From contig JAPFFF010000005.1 in the NCBI GenBank assembly GCA_039105265.1, positions 6,247,501 to 6,311,500 on the forward strand: a stretch of 64,000 nucleotides of DNA, written 5' to 3'. A model generated the notes under the pieces. That model was not told where the DNA came from. It made no database searches and worked only from the letters and a program-made list of their open reading frames with translations. The translations under genes were made by a program, and so were the position numbers. The stretch is from Tritrichomonas musculus (taxonomy: Eukaryota; Parabasalia; Tritrichomonadida; Tritrichomonadidae). Shown piece by piece: positions 11,552-21,999 of the stretch (within the stretch, counting starts at the first letter, position 1; every line of letters starts with the position of its first letter).

Positions 11552-11905
11552 GGTACAGAATAAGCCAAAGAGACTTTTTGTAAGGACATTCAAATAATTG
11601 AAAGAAAATAATTTTTTCTCTCAATTATTTTTATTTTTGAGAGAATTAAAAAATAAAATTATTTTTAATCTTTTTATATTTTTACATAATTTTTACCGAG
11701 GCTACATACCGCCTAGCGGGCGTCGAGCGAAGCCGAGACCCCGCGGCTGGCGGTAAGAATCGGTAAAAATTATGTACCATAAAAAGATTTAAAAATCTTT
11801 TATTTTTTTTTTTATTTTCTCAAATAAAAAAATTGAAAGGTAAATTTATTCTCATTCAATTATTTGAATGTCCTTACAAAAAGTCTCTTTTGCTTATTCA
11901 GTACC
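11552..11905. repeat. Foldback element with GC-rich core, nested in the hAT transposon
   Basis: The 354-bp segment is an almost full-length imperfect palindrome. The outer 50 bp (starting GGTACAGAATAAGCCAAAGA) is repeated inverted at the other end with two mismatches. The centre (about 11697-11757) is strikingly GC-rich for this window and pairs ACCGCC with GGCGGT and TAGCGGG with CCCGCGGCT. It is capped by GCGAAGC, a sequence known to form an unusually stable DNA mini-hairpin. Confidence 0.85.
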
Positions 11906-12008
11906 TAAAATAATGATCTTTTAGAATATATATTTATAAAATTTTCAAAAAAAAATCATCCTCAAATTATCAAAATTTAATCATTACCGAATGAATGCTA
12001 TGAATATT

Positions 12009-12256
12009 TTTAAGGTACAAATCCAGTACGTTATTTTTTGAATAGGAGAACGTTTATTATTTGAATAGTTGCATGTCTCTGAAAAAGTTTAAATTGACTA
12101 GGTTTGTTTTTGACACTTATTTTACAATTTAAATAAACATTATGACATGTTATATGAAAAGGATGGAAATAATCGTTTTTTATTTAACATGTCATCTTAT
12201 TCTTTGAGAATGTCAAAAAAATTGCGGTTACTAAACGTACTGGATTTGTACCTTAA
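12009..12256. repeat. MITE-like element, family A (best-preserved copy)
   Basis: About 248 bp. The terminal inverted repeats of about 24 bp are AAGGTACAAATCCAGTACGT on the left and its complement ACGTACTGGATTTGTACCTT on the right. The ends sit in TTAA contexts. It is non-coding. Related copies lie at 10507-10736 and, decayed, at 1673-2075. Confidence 0.85.
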
Positions 12257-12551
12257 AAAAAAAGATAAAAAAAATCGCTTCACATAAGAACAGTAAATTA
12301 TTGATGAAAAAATTGAGAAGTAGTTGATAGTATATAACTATAGAAAAGAATTATCGTATAATTTCAAAAGTTAATAATATTCAAATTTAATTCTTAGTAT
12401 TGATGAAACATTTTGAAAAACTAGCAACTTTTTTTCATAAGAACTGCTTTCAAAATTTGAATATGCATTCATTTTGCTCTGAGACAAATTGACCTTCGAG
12501 TTTTGACCTTAATTTTATGAAAAAGTTTGTTAAAACTTTCACAACTTTAAG

Positions 12552-14219
12552 ATGCAGAAAGCAGTTCGTTCCAAACCATCAACTATGTATTTCAAAAACC
12601 AAAAAAGCATTTATCAATGTAGCATTTGTAATAAAGAATATTCACAGCAGTCAAATTGTATAAAGCATATACATAAACATGACTTTGAAATATCTAATAC
12701 TAGCTTTTCAAACTTTCAATACAATGGAAATTATATACAGAAGCAAACTGAAAATTTATTACTTTGGAGATGTGCTCATGGAATTGCTATGCAAGCTATC
12801 TGTGACCCACTCTTTAGGTCGTTATTTGCTCCACATGTTATACAAAGTGACAAAACAAACCAAAGAATATCTAATGATATGTGCACGCAAATACTACATA
12901 TGAATTTTCAGAAAACCAGTGAACGATATATATCGTTAATCTTAGATGGTGGCACAGTTGCGCATAATAAGTGGATAGCAATTGGCTATAATTATCGTTC
13001 TGGTGAAAAAGTTCATTTTCAGGTTCTAGATATGCGTGTTTTTCAAAAAAGCACAGCCTCAGATATCAAAAATCTTATTGATGGAATTTCCGAAAGAATC
13101 AAAAATGTATATGATGGGAGAGTTGTCGCCACTTGCAGGGATAATGCCGCGAATTTCAAAAAAGCATTTTTATCAATCAACAGCGATGTTGATGAGCAAA
13201 ATCCTGATGATTTCATTCCTCTCAATATTTTGAGTGTAAGTTGTGCCTGTCATACAGCACAACTTGCCCTTAAAGATTTATATTCTGTAGTTGAAGGTTA
13301 TAGGGATTTAATAGAGAATATGAAAGCAATTCAATCAAAGATCACTTTTTTATCAAAAGCTGATTTTGATAGATTGAAAATTGGTTTTTATCCTCGCCTT
13401 CAATCTCAACGTTGGAATTCAGCTTACAATGTTTTATGTTACATAATAAATCATCTTGATGGAATTTCTAAGTTATTTCAGCAAGATGAAACTTTTTCAT
13501 TAAGAATAGACGAACTTTGCCAGCTTCAAAAAGAACTGGCTCCTGTCTATGTGTTTACTTGCATGTGTGAACCTGACAACGCAAATCAAGCAACCATTTT
13601 CATAGCATACAGAGCTCTCGAAGCAAGATATCAAGTTATTAATACATTTAGAGCTAAAAAGATTCTTGAATTAATCCTAGTTCAATTCAATACAACAGCT
13701 GACCTCGAATTAGCACGGTTGTGCTTTTATACAACTAACGCCGGAATCCGAGAAAAGCAAGACAAGTATCCGCATATTTCCCTAGCTAATATTACTAGTG
13801 AAGAAGAAGCCAGACGGTATCATGAGGAAACAAATTTCTTAAAGAGTTTCAGAGAAATCATTTCCAAAGTGTGTATAATTGTTGAAATGAATTTCGAAGT
13901 TATTTTTGACGCTTTCCAATATTTACTTCAACATTATAAACCATCAAATGACAATGTTGAAGGTTTTCCAAAGTTAATTGATTTGAATGAAACCTTTAAA
14001 AATTATGGAAAAGGTGAATTCGCTTATGTCAAATTATCACAATTCATTGAAATACTTCAAATCTTACCAGCTTCGGAAGCATCAGCCGAAAGAGTATTTG
14101 CTAGGATGCGTGATATTCATAGTACACTCCAAACAAATCAAACAGCAGAAACTCTAAGAACAGAAATAATTTTGAGTTTTCACGCAGAAGAAGCTAGGAA
14201 ATTAGGTACAATAGAATAA
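12552..14219 (+). CDS. hAT-family transposase
   Basis: The 555-aa protein catalyses cut-and-paste transposition of the surrounding element. A C2H2 zinc finger near residues 23-43 (CxxC, 12 residues, HxxxH) replaces the BED finger usual in the family. The RNase-H-like core shows ILDGGT (first acidic residue), CRDNAANFKKA (second D) and the CxxH segment CACHTAQLALKDL, then RWNSAYNVL. The C-terminal hAT dimerisation region is intact: LPASEASAERVFARMRDI near residue 510, then LRTEIIL. There are no stops or frameshifts. It lies between matching terminal repeats, so it is the element's own gene. Base use is less AT-biased than the flanks. Activity is plausible but unproven. Confidence 0.93.
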   Translation: MQKAVRSKPSTMYFKNQKSIYQCSICNKEYSQQSNCIKHIHKHDFEISNTSFSNFQYNGNYIQKQTENLLLWRCAHGIAMQAICDPLFRSLFAPHVIQSDKTNQRISNDMCTQILHMNFQKTSERYISLILDGGTVAHNKWIAIGYNYRSGEKVHFQVLDMRVFQKSTASDIKNLIDGISERIKNVYDGRVVATCRDNAANFKKAFLSINSDVDEQNPDDFIPLNILSVSCACHTAQLALKDLYSVVEGYRDLIENMKAIQSKITFLSKADFDRLKIGFYPRLQSQRWNSAYNVLCYIINHLDGISKLFQQDETFSLRIDELCQLQKELAPVYVFTCMCEPDNANQATIFIAYRALEARYQVINTFRAKKILELILVQFNTTADLELARLCFYTTNAGIREKQDKYPHISLANITSEEEARRYHEETNFLKSFREIISKVCIIVEMNFEVIFDAFQYLLQHYKPSNDNVEGFPKLIDLNETFKNYGKGEFAYVKLSQFIEILQILPASEASAERVFARMRDIHSTLQTNQTAETLRTEIILSFHAEEARKLGTIE

Positions 14220-15743
14220 AAATTTGCTTTATTTAAACTCTTTGAATTAAATTATTTATAATCTTATAAGATTAAAAAAAAAATGTAAATATTATCATTA
14301 ATACCTGCTCATATGTTTTTATAAACTTAATATAATGAGCTTCTTTTCTCGAAAGTTTCATATTTTTATCTTAGTTTTAATTTTATTTTTGAAATCAAGG
14401 CATGATTATTTTTTTCAAGAATACGATCACTTTCCCACTCCTAACTTTGACTAAAAATGCAAAAAGTTTTTCAAAAAAATTAAAATATAATTTTTTTAGT
14501 CTTTCGGTCTTTCGTGTAAAGCTGATTTCAGGTTATTCTGCAGAGAGTTAAAATAATTCCCTAAAAATAAAGGTATTTTAAAATTTTAAATTATTAAAAG
14601 AATTAATTATATTTAAGCTTTACTAAAACAAATTTGTTTTGGCTCAATAAAAATAAATTAGAATGAGAACAAACTCATTGTTTCTCACTTCATCAATTAT
14701 TATATAAAAAAGAAAATAATTGAGTATACCTGATGGTAAAAAATCAATTGAAAATAATTATCGGAATTCTCAAAAAGTTTACATCTATCAAACTTTTAAA
14801 ATGGCTTTTGAAAATTTATCAATTTTTTTCAATAATTATATAACAATCTCTTAAATAATATATTTTCATATAATAATAGATATCAATTTATTTCATATAT
14901 TTATTTATGATTTATAAAATTTTAAAAAATTCGTTTAGATTTTTTTTTACTAAACTAAATCGTTTTATCCTAAAAACTCACGGTCAATTCAAATTAAAAA
15001 TCATGAAATATTACTCATTATTTTGTCACAAACAATTATAAAAATGAAAAATCACTTTTCATCTACAAAATTTGAATAAAATTTTTTCCAATCTTGACTT
15101 AATTAAAAAGGAAAACATTTTAACATTATATACAAAGATCAAAAAAGCTAATATTCCTAGCTTTTCTAATAAAATTTTTATATTTTATTTTCAAAATTTT
15201 TCATCTTTTATTTTCTCGATCAAAAAAGGTTTAATGAACTATTTACAATATAGAAAAACATATATTTTCCAAAAAAAAAAAATTCTCAGAATCTTTATTA
15301 CGTTAAAAAATTTTTTTTATTTTAAACGAAATAATATTATCTTTGGGTATCACCAATGATCCAAGAACAATTTCACTTATTAATAATATTTATCGCATTA
15401 TTTATATGAAAAACAGCTTTTATTTACCTTTAACTTCTAAATCGCCTTCAAACAATTATCTTATTAGATCGTCTTTAGTAACGTTAATAATACTATAAAA
15501 GAATACTTTAACGTTATATTCAAGAAGTGAAAACTCAGTTTTTTTTTCGTTCACTGGTTCAAAATTTTTTTTTATTATCAAAATTTTTAGGCAACATTTT
15601 TTTTCTACAAAAATATAAATAAAATTCGATACCAATTTAACACAAGTCATTTCTTTTTCAAAATTCTGTATTTTTTTATTTCTCAGAAAAACTTATCCTT
15701 TATTATCCAAAAACCGCCAAATTGATAACTTTTCCGGGCCTAA
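14220..15743. other. Non-coding right arm of the hAT transposon
   Basis: About 1.5 kb of AT-rich sequence between the transposase stop and the right terminal repeat. Short open stretches here are rich in Phe, Lys, Ile and Asn, as expected for translated AT-rich DNA. They are not supported as genes. Confidence 0.6.
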
Positions 15744-16183
15744 AATGATAAGTGCTTTTATATCAAAAAATTTAACAAAATCATTCAAAAAAGATCTAAT
15801 TATGAATAATGGACAAAATTGATATCTGATTTATCAAGAAATAGTATTATCAGGAATTAAATTGACTTGAATTATTTTTTCTGGTATTAAATTTCAAGAA
15901 TCCCATTTTCCCGGGAAAATGAAGATATTAATTTTTATAATTAAATAAAAATTTGATCATCACCATGTCAAATAAATCATTGATCATTCACTATGAGATC
16001 ACAATGTTAATAGCATTAGATAAATCTAGCAAAAATTACAAATATCATTATTAATGGTATTTTCGATTCTATTTAGTTTATCTAGAAAACTGAATATTTT
16101 ATTTAGTTTTTATTCATTGATCAATTAAATATTTTTCTAATTGAAGACAGAATTGATAAAATTTATTTGGGCCCGACTTGAAT

Positions 16184-16663
16184 GTAGACTTGTTATTTTG
16201 AGAATCGATATCAAAAACGTCACTTTTTTGCATCTGATACTCGATTATCAGTTTAAAAATCTGATATCGAGATTATCGATTATCAAGATATCAGATATGA
16301 AATGTGATATAAAAATAATTGTAAACTTGATATCAATTACCGAGATCTCGAGATCTCAAACTGATTTATCTTCTTTTATAATTGGTATTGGTGATTTTAT
16401 AATATTTAAAAATATATAATATAATGTATTGATGTTTATTTTAAGATTAAAATCAAAAAAATACATTCTTTTTTAAGAAATATTTGAGAATGAATTACGA
16501 TCATGTATTTATCAAAAAGTTTAATATAAAATTCTGATATCAAAAGCTGAGAAAAAAAATTCTCGATCTCTGAAATCGATCTTAAGAATCTGTGTATATT
16601 TATGTATCAATATCAAAAAGTCAATCAATTATCGATCTCGAGAATCGGAGAATAACGAGTCTA
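16184..16663. repeat. Inverted-repeat element dense in GATATC and GATC dyads
   Basis: The ends TAGACTTGTTATT (16184) and AATAACGAGTCTA (16651-16663) form terminal inverted repeats with one mismatch. The right end continues inward as CTCGAGAATCGGAG and the left as GAGAATCG. The interior has many GATATC, ATCGAT, CTCGAG and GAGATCTC palindromes. The base pair TA at each tip would fit a mariner-type TA target. Confidence 0.7.
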
Positions 16664-17575
16664 GGTGAAAAGAGCCAAATTATTGGACGATTTAAACCAA
16701 ATCTTTTACATATAATTAAATTAAAATCATATATTTAACATCAAAATATTATTAAAAATTTGACAGTATAAATAAAGATTTTTATTTTAATCTCTTTTCC
16801 AAAAAGGCGAATGATCGTATAGGTTGAATTTTCTTTGTAATATAATATGAAACACTCAGTTTATGACAAATAAAAGACAAATATTAACCTAATTTATAAA
16901 AATTTCTATTGAAAAAGTTTAACAAAAATCCTTTTATAAAAAAAAAAATTCCTGAACTTATTAAAAAATTGTGAGAAAATTGATTTCTCGGCCGCTAACG
17001 AACGAATCGTTTTCCAATCTAAATAAATTATATTTAAATAGTTTATATGAGATAAATTTCTAATTTAATATCATTTTATTTAACATGAAAAAATTGAGAA
17101 GAGTAAACCACCTATTATTAGAAATATTATTTCAAATATATCAAAAAATAAAAATTAGTTTGTCTTTGATAATAGTATCATTAATACTTTGACATTGATA
17201 AAATAAAATTCTATTTTTCTTAAGAAAGTCGTATAATTCAATTTGCATTGAAAGATCTACCGTCAGGATTTTCTTTAAAATAAGTGTGTATACAATATAT
17301 ACGATACAAAGCATTATTCGCTTTGTTGTTTCAAAAACGTCGAATAAAATCATTAAATGATACAAGTAAAAATTTGAATGACAAAAGTGTAAAGTTCTCA
17401 ATTTATTTATAATAATCTTTAATTATCTTAATATATTTGAAAGGTATTATTTATACAATCACTTTAAATCACTAAAATGTAAATAACAAACTACATATTT
17501 TGAAATTGGCTTTAATTATCATAAAATTAGTGACTTTTTTTATTAAAATTGTAAACGGTTTATCTTCCACCCTTC

Positions 17576-17684
17576 TATCATATATTTATCCAAAAGTTTA
17601 ATTGATAATTCTGATATCAAAGGCTGAGAAAAATAATTCTCGATCTATGGAATCGATCTCGAGAATCGGAGAATAACAAGCCTA
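17576..17684. repeat. Truncated copy of the 16184-16663 element (right end)
   Basis: About 100 bp matching 16503-16663 with an internal deletion of about 50 bp. Shared stretches include CTGATATCAAA, GCTGAGAAAA, ATTCTCGATCT and GATCTCGAGAATCGGAGAAT. It ends AACAAGCCTA. Confidence 0.75.
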
Positions 17685-17753
17685 CTTGAATATCCCATTC
17701 TCTCCAAAAATTATATAAAGAAAAATAAAAATATATCGAAAGTTTTTCATTTA

Positions 17754-17775
17754 ATATATATATATATATATATAT
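17754..17775. repeat. AT dinucleotide microsatellite
   Basis: Uninterrupted run of alternating A and T, about 11 units. Confidence 0.95.
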
Positions 17776-17861
17776 TAATAAATTGTGTTTTCTTATTTTA
17801 AAATATAAACCAAATCTTTTACATATAATTATATATATATTTTAATAAATTGTGCTTTTGG

Positions 17862-17878
17862 ATTTCATATTATTCAAT

Positions 17879-17909
<31 letters not shown>

Positions 17910-17934
17910 TGTACTACTTTGAATAATATGAAAT
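17862..17934. repeat. 16-bp inverted repeat enclosing an AT microsatellite
   Basis: ATTTCATATTATTCAA (17862-17877) is perfectly mirrored at 17919-17934, around an alternating AT run of 13 units (17884-17909). The structure would extrude easily as a cruciform. Confidence 0.85.
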
Positions 17935-18419
17935 TTTAAATGGCGTTTTTATGGTTGTTCAATTCATGCTTTTTTCATTCATAAAAAATTAAAAATCTTA
18001 GCTTTCTTATTTAGTACTGATATTAATCATTAACTCCTCCTATAAAGATTTCCTCTGATTTTTATCATATATATTTTTCTGTAAAAAGTAATATCAAAAT
18101 GAATCAAGCAAACTAAACAAAAAAAATAAAAAATAAATAAAAAATAAAAAAAATTGGACGAAGGGGATGTAATTTATTTCAGAGCAAAGACGCTAATTTT
18201 GAATAAATTATGTATTTTTTTGACAAAAATTAACTAATGCAGCAGAAAAATCACTTTATAAATGGCAACAAAGTGAAAAAAAGTTGTCAACCTTCAAAAA
18301 ATAGCTCAAAAGAGGAAAGTTACAGCCAGCCAACAGATTCCTGACACTACAAATAGAATCGATCTGAGAGCTTGAGCAGTAATGGTTAGGTAGCAGCAAA
18401 AGACAAGTCAAACGATTTA

Positions 18420-18900
18420 ATCAATTGACACCAGGCAAAAAGCATTTTATAACTATCAATCTAATGAAATATAAAAAGTCGATGAAATGGTCTAAGAAGA
18501 TTGCAGCGATTATGTATAAAAATTTAAAAAAATGCCACATTATCATGTGACTGTTGCTGGAATCACTAAACTTGGGGATCATCTGGGACGGTTTCAATTT
18601 TCGGTTTTCAATGAAAAAAGGTGTTGGATGTGAAGCTTTGTTGAAAGCTAAAGGAAAATCCAAAGGTAATTACATTGGAAATTCTAGAAAGAATTTTTTA
18701 TAAAATTGAAAATTTCATTTCTAATAAAAATGTTATTCTTGCTCATGATCACGACAATAAAACAATCGTTTTTGCTACGTCACAAATTAATGAATTTTGG
18801 TGAATCTTTGGATTCTGGGCATAAGGCAAACACTTTCTTTGACTCTTGCAAAAGAGAAATCAAAGATAAAATAACAAAGAACGAAAAACAATAAAGATGT
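18420..18900 (+). pseudogene. Decayed coding region of unknown affinity, possibly a transposase relic
   Basis: Composition is less AT-rich than the surroundings and protein-like stretches appear in shifting frames. Near 18729 one frame reads NVILAHDHDNKTIVFATSQI. After a frame change it reads ESLDSGHKANTFFDSCKREI up to a stop at 18892. The D followed by GHxK is reminiscent of the second catalytic Asp region in some DDE transposases, but the family cannot be named. Stops and frame changes make it non-functional. An alternative is chance AT-poor sequence. Confidence 0.35.
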
Positions 18901-18964
18901 GCTTCTCAATGTTCGTTGCATTAATTACCAAATTGGTAATCTGGTTTCGAATTCTGATTTCATG

Positions 18965-19180
18965 TGTCATTATAGAATGGCAGCCCTTACCATTGTACCA
19001 ATTTTAAAATTTTCAATACTTTGGCACATTTCCTTTCTAAAATCATCATTTCGTATCCAATGGCACTGATTGTCAGGATCGTTACAAAATCGTGACTCGT
19101 CACTATATATTATTGATAATAAATAATCTCTATGGTACTTAAGCATGTGAACAGCAAAGTTATATCTATAATGTTTTTGT
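18965..19180 (-). pseudogene. Tc1/mariner-like transposase fragment (DDE_3)
   Basis: The minus strand reads FAVHMLKYHRDYLLSIIYSD, then ESRFCNDPDNQCHWIRNDD. This matches the second-Asp region of Tc1/mariner transposases, whose hallmark is (I/V)(F/Y)SDES.F followed by a Trp-Arg segment. A further piece (FKIGTMVRAAIL) ends in stops. The helix-turn-helix region and the last catalytic residue are missing, so this is a relic. No terminal repeats were found for it. Confidence 0.7.
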
Positions 19181-19254
19181 TATAACTTCAGTTTTGGATG
19201 TCTTGGTTTTCTAAATCTAAACATAAATTCTTTTAATCATCAAAATTTTTAGTA

Positions 19255-20270
19255 AAGTGGTCTGAAAAAGTGGGCCAATATATTGAAAACTAGTCCCGGA
19301 AAATTTTTAAGGCCAATTCGATATTGTTTATGGTGAATATTGATTCTAACCGTAAAAAAATTTTTTTCTTGTCCATTTTAAACCCGACAACTATTTCTTT
19401 AAAATTATTAGCAAAAAATAAGTCATTTATTTGTTCATTTTAAAAATAGTAAGTTAATCCAAAAGTTTTAATAAATGCTATTCTGATAAATATATTTATT
19501 CTAGAAAAAAAGCATGCCAAATACAATATTAATCCAGTGGTTGACACAAGTGAGATGAATGTGGCACAAGGTAAACTAACTTCAAATGATAATTAGTTAA
19601 ATCAATTTGAGAAAAAGCTTTAGCATGAGCAGAAAATCCATCTAAGATTAAAATGGCATCACCGGAAAAGCCACCTCGTTGGTTCTCTTCATTCCACTTT
19701 TGTTGAATAGTTGGAAGAAATATTTCTTCAAGCCAGGTTCGAATAAAGTCAGTGTTTTTTGCAAATCCTTTATCTTGATACTTAATCATTATATTGTTGC
19801 AGGTTAATCTCTTTAATAAAACACTGTCTAATGTTTTTCTAGGTATGATTAATAAGGGCTTTGTCATTGTTCCATCTGCACAGGTGCAATGAACTAGTGT
19901 TGACCTTTTGCACTGGCGTCTTACAAGTATTTTAGTCGTTGCATCTGTGCATGATGATGGAAAGATAACATTCATAGAATGTGTATCTACGAACTTGTCC
20001 TGTACAGGACAGCTTCGTCCATGTTAAACACAAACGAAGCCGGACAGTTATCAACGATTTTTTTTTAAATTATGTAAAAAATATTAATATCTTTTTTGTC
20101 AACAAAATATATTTTTTCGTCAATTGGTTCGCCTTTAATTATTCGAAACAATTCTGAATCTAAAATATAATTGCGCAATGTAAGTAGTATACGGTAGGAC
20201 GTGTCTAATTACACAGCCTACCACTACTCTAAGGGATCCCACGGTTAGGGACTGGTTTTTTGGGCCACTT
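19255..20270 (-). mobile_element. Decayed pogo/Tigger-like element
   Basis: The left end AAGTGG (19255) and right end CCACTT (20270) are each preceded or followed by TA, the expected target duplication. Inside, imperfect terminal repeats continue: the left has GTGGGCC then CTAGTCCC, and the right complement has GTGGCCC then CCAGTCCCT. The 1,016-bp body contains the broken transposase frame at 19500-20205. Confidence 0.6.
19500..20205 (-). pseudogene. Pogo/Tigger-type DDE_1 transposase, broken by stops and frameshifts
   Basis: The best-preserved block (19529-19975) reads from MNVIFPSSCTDATTK to PHSSHLCQPLD, with AILILDGFSAH in between. These are the second-Asp and PxHSSHLxQPLD signatures of the DDE_1 (pogo/Tigger/CENP-B) family. 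Upstream on the same strand, in another frame, lie NCPASFVFNMDEA (first catalytic Asp, normally NMDET) and NYILDSELFRIIKGEPIDEK. An in-frame TAA separates those two, at least one frameshift lies near 19985, and a stop follows QPLD directly. The N-terminal DNA-binding part is gone. Confidence 0.8.
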
Positions 20271-21011
20271 TACTCATTGTTGGGAAATACAGGATAGATA
20301 GAATAATGAATAAATCAGTCAGTATGAAATGGAAAAGATGCTCTACTGAAGACCAAGATCATGTAAAATTCGATATTGCATCTTTCAGTAAAAAAAATAT
20401 TATTAAAGTTTTCAAGCAACATTTATTCTACGATTAAAAGAATTTAAGACAATAGAAAACGTTGGGTTAAAAGAGGGAACCTATCAAAAAAATCAACCAG
20501 ATGATTATATAAATATCCTATAAGTGTAAAGCATAGAAAAAGTAGATTGAAGTAATACGTTTGTGAATACATGATGTAATACTTTTGTGAATACAGCTTA
20601 ATAAGTTATGTTTAATCATATTTGGCATGCTTTTCACTTTTTCTGTCTTCTTTTGGCTATTATTCTACTTTTATATTATCTCCTGTTTTCATTTCGAAAT
20701 TGCGCTTCATTTCTTCATTTCAAACATTTCGAATTCCACTTCATAAATTCAATGGTTCATTTTTTTAATATCATTTCTGAATGCCATCAGAATTTTTGAA
20801 ATGCGACTTTTTGATAAATCGATGAGGAGAATCGTACCTTCAGAAAATCTTTCAATAATTGATAATGTTGAAAATAATTATAGGAAAAAGTTCAAAAAAT
20901 AATCATACGTTAAAAACGATAATTTTTGGTCGTTATTTACTAACCTTTACTTTTTGTACAAACCATGGTATACAACCTAAAGATCAAAAAGTACCATTGT
21001 CTGTACCATGC

Positions 21012-21399
21012 TAAACTTTGACTATTAATTTTCGACATTGAATTTTTCAAAGTGCATTCAATTTATCATTTTTTATAAAACGATCTCCTGATGGCGATCC
21101 AAATGCTTTCTGCTAAGCTCCCTCTGTTGGAGGATTATGTGAAGCATCCTTTTGGAGTTGCTAGCTCATAAGGCTCATCATATCGCAATAAAGCCATGCT
21201 TTTCTATAAGTAAATTTCTTATTCTAAAAAATATAAATACGGATAAACTTCTGAATTTAAAAATAAACAATTCAAAAATTGAATACATTGCTTTGAGAGA
21301 AACAAAAAAATTTCGACACTTAATCGTTTTTTTAGTCAATTTTGAATGTGAATTGACGGTTATTTGCTCGTTATGTCGAAAATTAATAGTCAGAGTTTA
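21012..21399. repeat. MITE-like element with 27-bp terminal inverted repeats
   Basis: The left end TAAACTTTGACTATTAATTT, then TCGACAT (21012-21038), is mirrored at 21373-21399 with one mismatch. The interior is about 330 bp with no convincing gene. Confidence 0.8.
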
Positions 21400-21933
21400 C
21401 TTTCAATTCAATTTTTGAAAATACCTATTTTTTCGTATCTTGGCTTTTAAATAATAAATAACAATAACTTTAATAAATTAATAAATAATAATATATTGTA
21501 TAAACAAAAATACATTTTTATATAATGAATCATGCTTCTTGTATTTTTTTTGGAAATAACGATCAAAAAAATTTTTTTTCAGTTAAAAATTTTAAAGATT
21601 AAAATTATAATTTCAACTCGAAAACAAATGATCAAAAAATAATGAATTATCAGAAATACACAACATGCGAATACCAATCAATTGCTTTGAGAATTTTTGA
21701 GGAATTAAGTAAAGAAAACTCAATATTCATCATAAATATCTTTTTTTGTCCTATCACTCAAAATATAATTATAAATGCTACTGATTTTATAAATTATAAA
21801 ATTATTTTTTGGTTTTTTTGTCTAAAAAATATAAATACACCCTTTTTTTTACGATTTTTACAAAAGTTACGTTAAAAATCCGTTAATAAAAAATGTGATG
21901 TAAAAAAAGTAAAGGCTATTATTTACACCACTT

Positions 21934-21959
21934 TTCAAAAAAAGTGGTGTTGAATGTTA
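21934..21959. repeat. Short perfect hairpin
   Basis: ACACCACTTTT pairs with AAAAGTGGTGT across a 4-nt loop. It adjoins the family B repeat, whose end carries a related AAGTGGTGT/AAGTGTTGT motif. Confidence 0.7.
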
Positions 21960-21999
21960 AGTCTAAGGTTAATTGAGAAGACTATATAGAATTTCAACT

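Larger units (their letters stand above)
11418..15743 (+). mobile_element. Complete hAT-superfamily DNA transposon
   Basis: The 4,326-bp element has 21-bp perfect terminal inverted repeats beginning TTAGGCCCGGAAAAGTTATC. It is flanked on both sides by the direct repeat AATGATAAG (11409-11417 and 15744-15752). hAT elements normally duplicate 8 bp. Here 9 bp match, or 8 bp plus one ambiguous terminal A. ATTATCC motifs recur just inside both ends, as subterminal transposase sites often do. It encodes one intact transposase (12552-14219). Two smaller inverted-repeat elements (11552-11905 and 12009-12256) are nested in the left flank of the transposase gene. Confidence 0.88.
15753..18250. other. 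Intergenic region with dyad-rich repeats and AT microsatellites
   Basis: No supported gene. It contains a perfect 18-bp palindrome CATTTTCCCGGGAAAATG at 15904-15921, an inverted-repeat element (16184-16663) and its truncated copy (17576-17684), and AT microsatellites (17754-17775 and 17884-17909). Confidence 0.6.

Noticed and set aside
11697..11757. GC-rich core considered as a tRNA or rRNA fragment
   Set aside because: It does not fold as a cloverleaf, has no B box and is fully explained as the apex of a foldback palindrome.
15072..15650. Several 60-95-aa frames in the right arm of the hAT element
   Set aside because: They are dominated by Phe, Ile, Lys and Asn, as expected by chance at this base composition, and they lie in the non-coding arm of the transposon.
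20608..20799. 63-aa Phe/His-rich frame
   Set aside because: Its composition matches translated low-complexity DNA, with no motif and no homologue that I recognise.
21152..21875. Two frames of 77-88 aa near the 21-kb MITE
   Set aside because: One overlaps the terminal inverted repeat and both have AT-driven composition. I see no domain.
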